This document shows, piece after piece, positions 60,797 to 64,000 of a stretch of DNA of 64,000 nucleotides. The position numbers and the translations under genes were made by a program. The stretch is from Rhizophlyctis rosea (Eukaryota > Chytridiomycota > Chytridiomycetes > Rhizophlyctidales > Rhizophlyctidaceae), in assembly GCA_027596075.1 (NCBI GenBank), contig JADGJC010000003.1, positions 124,001-188,000 of the forward strand. The letters are read 5' to 3'. Position 1 is the stretch's first letter. The number at the start of each line of letters is the position of its first letter. The notes under the pieces are model-generated. The model searched no databases. It saw only the letters and a program-made list of their open reading frames with translations, and had not been told where the DNA came from.

Positions 60797-62335
60797 ATGA
60801 CATCTTTTTCCACAATCTCATCCAGATCTCCTCTCCAACAAGCAGAAAGAGGAGCAGCAAAAGTACTCACTTCTGTCTACCAACAATCAACATACGCCGG
60901 TCGCGCTCTACTGATGGCGGCGAAAAGGTTCAAAAACGCGTCGGCTCCTACAACTCCAACCGCGATCTCGACCGCGATCTCGGCTCGAGACCCGCCGCCG
61001 TCCTTCCAAACAATTCCAATTGAAATCAAGCAGCGTGTATTGCTCTTCGTGAAACCTGCAGGTTCGGCAATTGTGACAACGTCAGTTCGTCCAACCTGCT
61101 AACTCTGCTTGGTACAGATGTTCTGGCTCTTTCCGCAGTGTCCCGCGAGTGGGTTGCGGCTTCCGGCGACGACGGCTGGTGGAAGATCCTGTACAAGAAC
61201 ACGACTCGTGCGCAAGCAGCAGAGAGGGCTCGTCCGTCTCGTGAACTACAGGCCTTCCACCGAAGTATCATCCGTATGCGCGACGGCAGGGAGCCTACCA
61301 AAGAAGAGATGGAGGAGTATGTCGTGTCAACGACAATCAGGAGGATACCAGAGATCGAGCAGGAGGACAACTCTATTGACGGTTCATGGAAGAGAGGGTA
61401 TCTGACGGACGTTGGGAAGCTCTGCCTTACGTGCCACGCCGTGACTCCGGACAGGGAGCTCTGCCCAGTGTCTGGCTGGAGAGTTTGCTCCAAGTGCCGT
61501 AGCCGCCGGCCTGGCTGGACCACGGTACCTCTCACCCGAGCAAAGAAGGAATACCAGCTCACCGAGGAGGACTTGTTCCTTCTTGATGTCAGTGTGAACT
61601 CCATCAACGGCAGGCGCTCGTTCTTGACCAAGGTCGTTACGGTGGACTATTGCAAGAGCGCTAAGACTTCTATCTGACGTTCTTTCCCGATAGGATCTGC
61701 AAGCCGTCAGCTACAGGAAGCACGGTGGCCCCGAAGGTCTCGCAGCCAAGAAGGAAAAGTCTCGTGCCGCCGGCGAAAAGCGAAAAGAATCCAGAAAGCG
61801 CAACGTGAAAGACAAGAACGAAGCACTGAAAGCTGCCCTCGCCCAATATGGCCTTGCGTACCTCTCCAACACCCGCTTGGCATCCGAATACATCGTCGAA
61901 AAAGACCTCCTCTGGCGCAAGGTGTCACTCGCGGAAGTCGTCGACATCACAGTCAAGATGCATCGCATCCACGACCATTCCGTCTACCGCGACCTTGTTC
62001 CAAACATGGACGACGACTGCTACTACGACGGCATGAGTCACATCGATTGGCAAGTCAATCCAATCCCAAACGATGCAGTCTACGCAGCGTTCAACCTGTA
62101 CCAGACCACCCTGCAGGAATACCGTCAGCTTCCAGCCGACAAGCAAACGGCGGAAATGTGTGCCTGTGGGGAGCCCTTGATCCGGGACTTGGTGCGGGCA
62201 AAAATCCAAAATGTCGAGCGTGGCACGTACATCTGCGTCCAGCAGGATCCAAAACTGCCCACAGATCATTCGTCGTCCGTAGTGGGTTCTACTGTACATA
62301 GCGTAGCTCGCTCAACGATACTGTCCAGCGTGTAG
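60797..62335 (+). CDS. F-box protein with four-Cys cluster and XPA-like segment
   Basis: Exons 60797-61061, 61118-61587 and 61694-62335 join in phases 1 and 0 and give 458 residues. An F-box is split by the first intron: TIPIEIKQRVLLFVKPAD, then VLALSAVSREWVAAS and WWKILYKN. Residues about 190-225 have C-x2-C...C-x2-C spacing (GKLCLTCHAVTPDRELCP, VCSKCRSR), likely a zinc site. Directly after come TRAKKEYQLTEEDLFLLDDL and a basic run (KKEKSRAAGEKRKESRKRN). Together these resemble the zinc-plus-helix layout of XPA-type domains seen in some F-box proteins; that link is my inference. The C-terminal part is acidic with CACGEPLIRD. It starts 267 bases from the EDEM gene, pointing away from it, so the two may share a promoter region. 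Confidence 0.8.
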
Positions 62336-62554
62336 GTAGGGAAGTACTGTATCAGCGTGTAGGTAGGAAAGTACTGTATATAGGTCTTTGCATAGTCAAT
62401 AGCGAACTTCACTTGCAGTTATACTCATGTCTCCTTGTTTTCACGGATTCCGATTTTTTCGCCATGGAAACAAGATGAGCACATTGATTACCGTACAAAA
62501 CAAATTCGCGCTCCGCAACTGCCTTCTGCCTTTCTAAGCTCTCTAATAGACCAC

Positions 62555-63770
62555 TTAACCCTTCGCCACCTCCACTCCAAACCTATTACACACACTAATC
62601 AACCGCATAATCTCCTCCAGCACGCCATCCATACACGAAACCTCCTGCCATTCCTCCAACTCCTGGACCTCCTCCCAATCCTCCAGCATATAACGCAAAC
62701 ATACAATCTTTAGATCATCCGCATCCTGCATACAGTATATTTTGCCAAAGATAGTGATTTCCTGGTTGAGGGTTGCTGTTCGCAGGTGGTGGTGAAGTTG
62801 ACATTTGGCCATATCGACCAAGGTTGGTAGTTGGTATTTGTCGGCGGCGCTGCGGACGTGATTATCAATATGGCAAACCAATATTTTAAACGAGAAATGA
62901 TTCTCACCGATACAGATCCGCGAGAGTTTCTATGTCCTGAACATCAGTCTGACCAGCATAAAGCAATTCCAGAAGGGCATAGAAAGCGTTGTAGCTGGTG
63001 TCTTGGACAATTGCTTCACGGTTTGTTCGTTCTTGCATGGGATGCATCAAGACGGAGGAGAAGTACGAATCTGGTGCGTGTGCTAGGAGGATGCCGCAGT
63101 GGGCTGCGATGGATCTTTCGCCGATGCGAAAGGTGAAGTCGCCGGCTTCTCCGGATTTCAGGATGTCACCAAGACGAGGATTGGTAGGGTATCCGGCGAC
63201 GACGGTGGTACGGTTGCCAGATTGGTGGAGATGTGGTATGGTTGTGTAGTCTGGGGGCAAGCGACTGCTATGGTGGGTCGGACGGGCGGCAGGATAAATA
63301 ACGACTCCGACCGTCAATTGGGAAGGTAGCTTGCCGCGATTGATGAAGATAGCTGAGTCAATCCAAATCGAACCATATCCATTATAACTGAGAAGAGTTC
63401 TACAGTCCATCCCAAATTTGACCCGCTTGAATGGAAATTGGCTACTGGGCAACATGACGAAAACCTCGTAGCAACCGGTGACGGACGAGGCAGGAAAATC
63501 GACGCCGTGGAGGAACGCCCCAAATTTCAATCGACAACCCGCGCCATGCTTGGTCGGGCACGTCAGAACGTTTGGAACGACAAAGGGTTGTTCAGTTCGA
63601 CATCGCAGTTTCCAAGTGTGGCCGAACGCTTCGAAGTGGTTACTCGTCTTTCCCCAGCCTTGTTCATGTTTCCAACCGATGCCGTCGACAGTCCACGTAA
63701 ATACTACAGGCTGAGCTGCAGGGTCGCTGTCAAGGTAGGTGGGCTGATTGTTTGAAGACTGGTCCGACAT
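62555..63770 (-). CDS. MATH-BTB (SPOP-like) protein, 385 residues
   Basis: Exons 63770-62908 and 62849-62555 join in phase 2 across a 58-base intron. Residues 20-170 look like a MATH domain (VFTWTVDGIGWKHEQGWG, HTWKLRC, FINRGKLPSQLTVGV). Residues 200-310 form a BTB domain (AGDFTFRIGERSIAAHCGILLAHAPDSYF in order, DTSYNAFYALLELLYAG, then across the intron AADKYQLPTLVDMAKCQL). A BACK-like helical end follows. In known members MATH binds the substrate and BTB binds Cullin-3, making an E3 adaptor. The stop at 62555 and start at 63770 are unambiguous. The intron falls between the last two BTB helices. Confidence 0.85.
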
Positions 63771-64000
63771 TGTGACTATTGGTATCGGATGGGGAGAAAA
63801 GATGAATATACGAAGGAGGTAGGAAAGGCCTCTGGCTTTGCTTTGGAGTTCGACGATCCACCATGCAGAATCAACTCACAAATGGGGTGACAGATGTTCA
63901 TACTGTGTCAGACGCACTTTTCCGGCGCTGCAAGTGGATAAGACCCCTCATACTCCTCATGTTTCAGACACCCGCCCAGTCAGCCCAAGGCGGGTGATGC

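Noticed and set aside
1..64000. CRISPR arrays, bacterial operons, integrated virus or retroelement genes
   Set aside because: No regularly spaced repeats, reverse transcriptase, integrase or capsid motifs were seen; the intron-rich layout is eukaryotic throughout.

Overview
The window is nuclear DNA of a fungus, most likely a zoosporic (chytrid-type) one. Genes are compact and split by many short GT-AG introns, typically 50-120 bases, and both strands are used with small gaps. A WDR60-type dynein-2 intermediate chain (needed for ciliary transport) sits beside fungal-type genes such as a multicopper-free ferric reductase and a CSC1/OSCA channel. A class C receptor with a solute-binding-protein-like ectodomain also fits a flagellated fungus. 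All gene models below were built by eye from reading frames, splice signals and phase agreement; none was computed.

Layout. 1-20 kb: a poly-Gln protein with a bacterial-looking helical domain (+), a ferric-reductase/NOX-type oxidoreductase (-), about 3.5 kb with no convincing gene, a Pro/His-rich 1119-residue protein (+), an F-box protein (-), a tRNA-Val(UAC) (+) and a six-exon cofactor-independent phosphoglycerate mutase (-). 20-29 kb: an accessory block opening with a 108-base tandem duplication fused to the 3' end of a tRNA-Arg(ACG). It is followed by four head-to-tail copies of a 2.1-kb gene unit, all on the minus strand, each with the same exon plan and the same upstream element, and each with a reading-frame lesion. 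29-43 kb: an F-box/UBP-zinc-finger/DUSP fusion (+), WDR60 (-), an uncertain ORF (+), a class C GPCR of about 5 kb (-) and dolichyl-diphosphatase (+). 43-64 kb: TAF1 with one bromodomain (-), a small unknown gene (+), a CSC1/OSCA-type channel (+), a BTB-like protein (-), an EDEM3-like GH47 mannosidase with a PA domain (-), an F-box protein with a four-cysteine cluster and XPA-like segment (+) and a MATH-BTB protein (-).

Functional themes. Housekeeping genes cover glycolysis (iPGM), N-glycan lipid recycling and ER quality control (dolichyl-diphosphatase, EDEM), transcription initiation (TAF1), iron or redox chemistry at membranes, and mechanosensitive or osmotic signalling. Five genes look like substrate adaptors for ubiquitin ligases (three F-box, one MATH-BTB, one BTB-like). 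The most unusual material is the decaying four-copy Myb/SANT-like coiled-coil family at 21.2-29.1 kb, the F-box-UBP-DUSP fusion, and the receptor with a bacterial-type binding domain.
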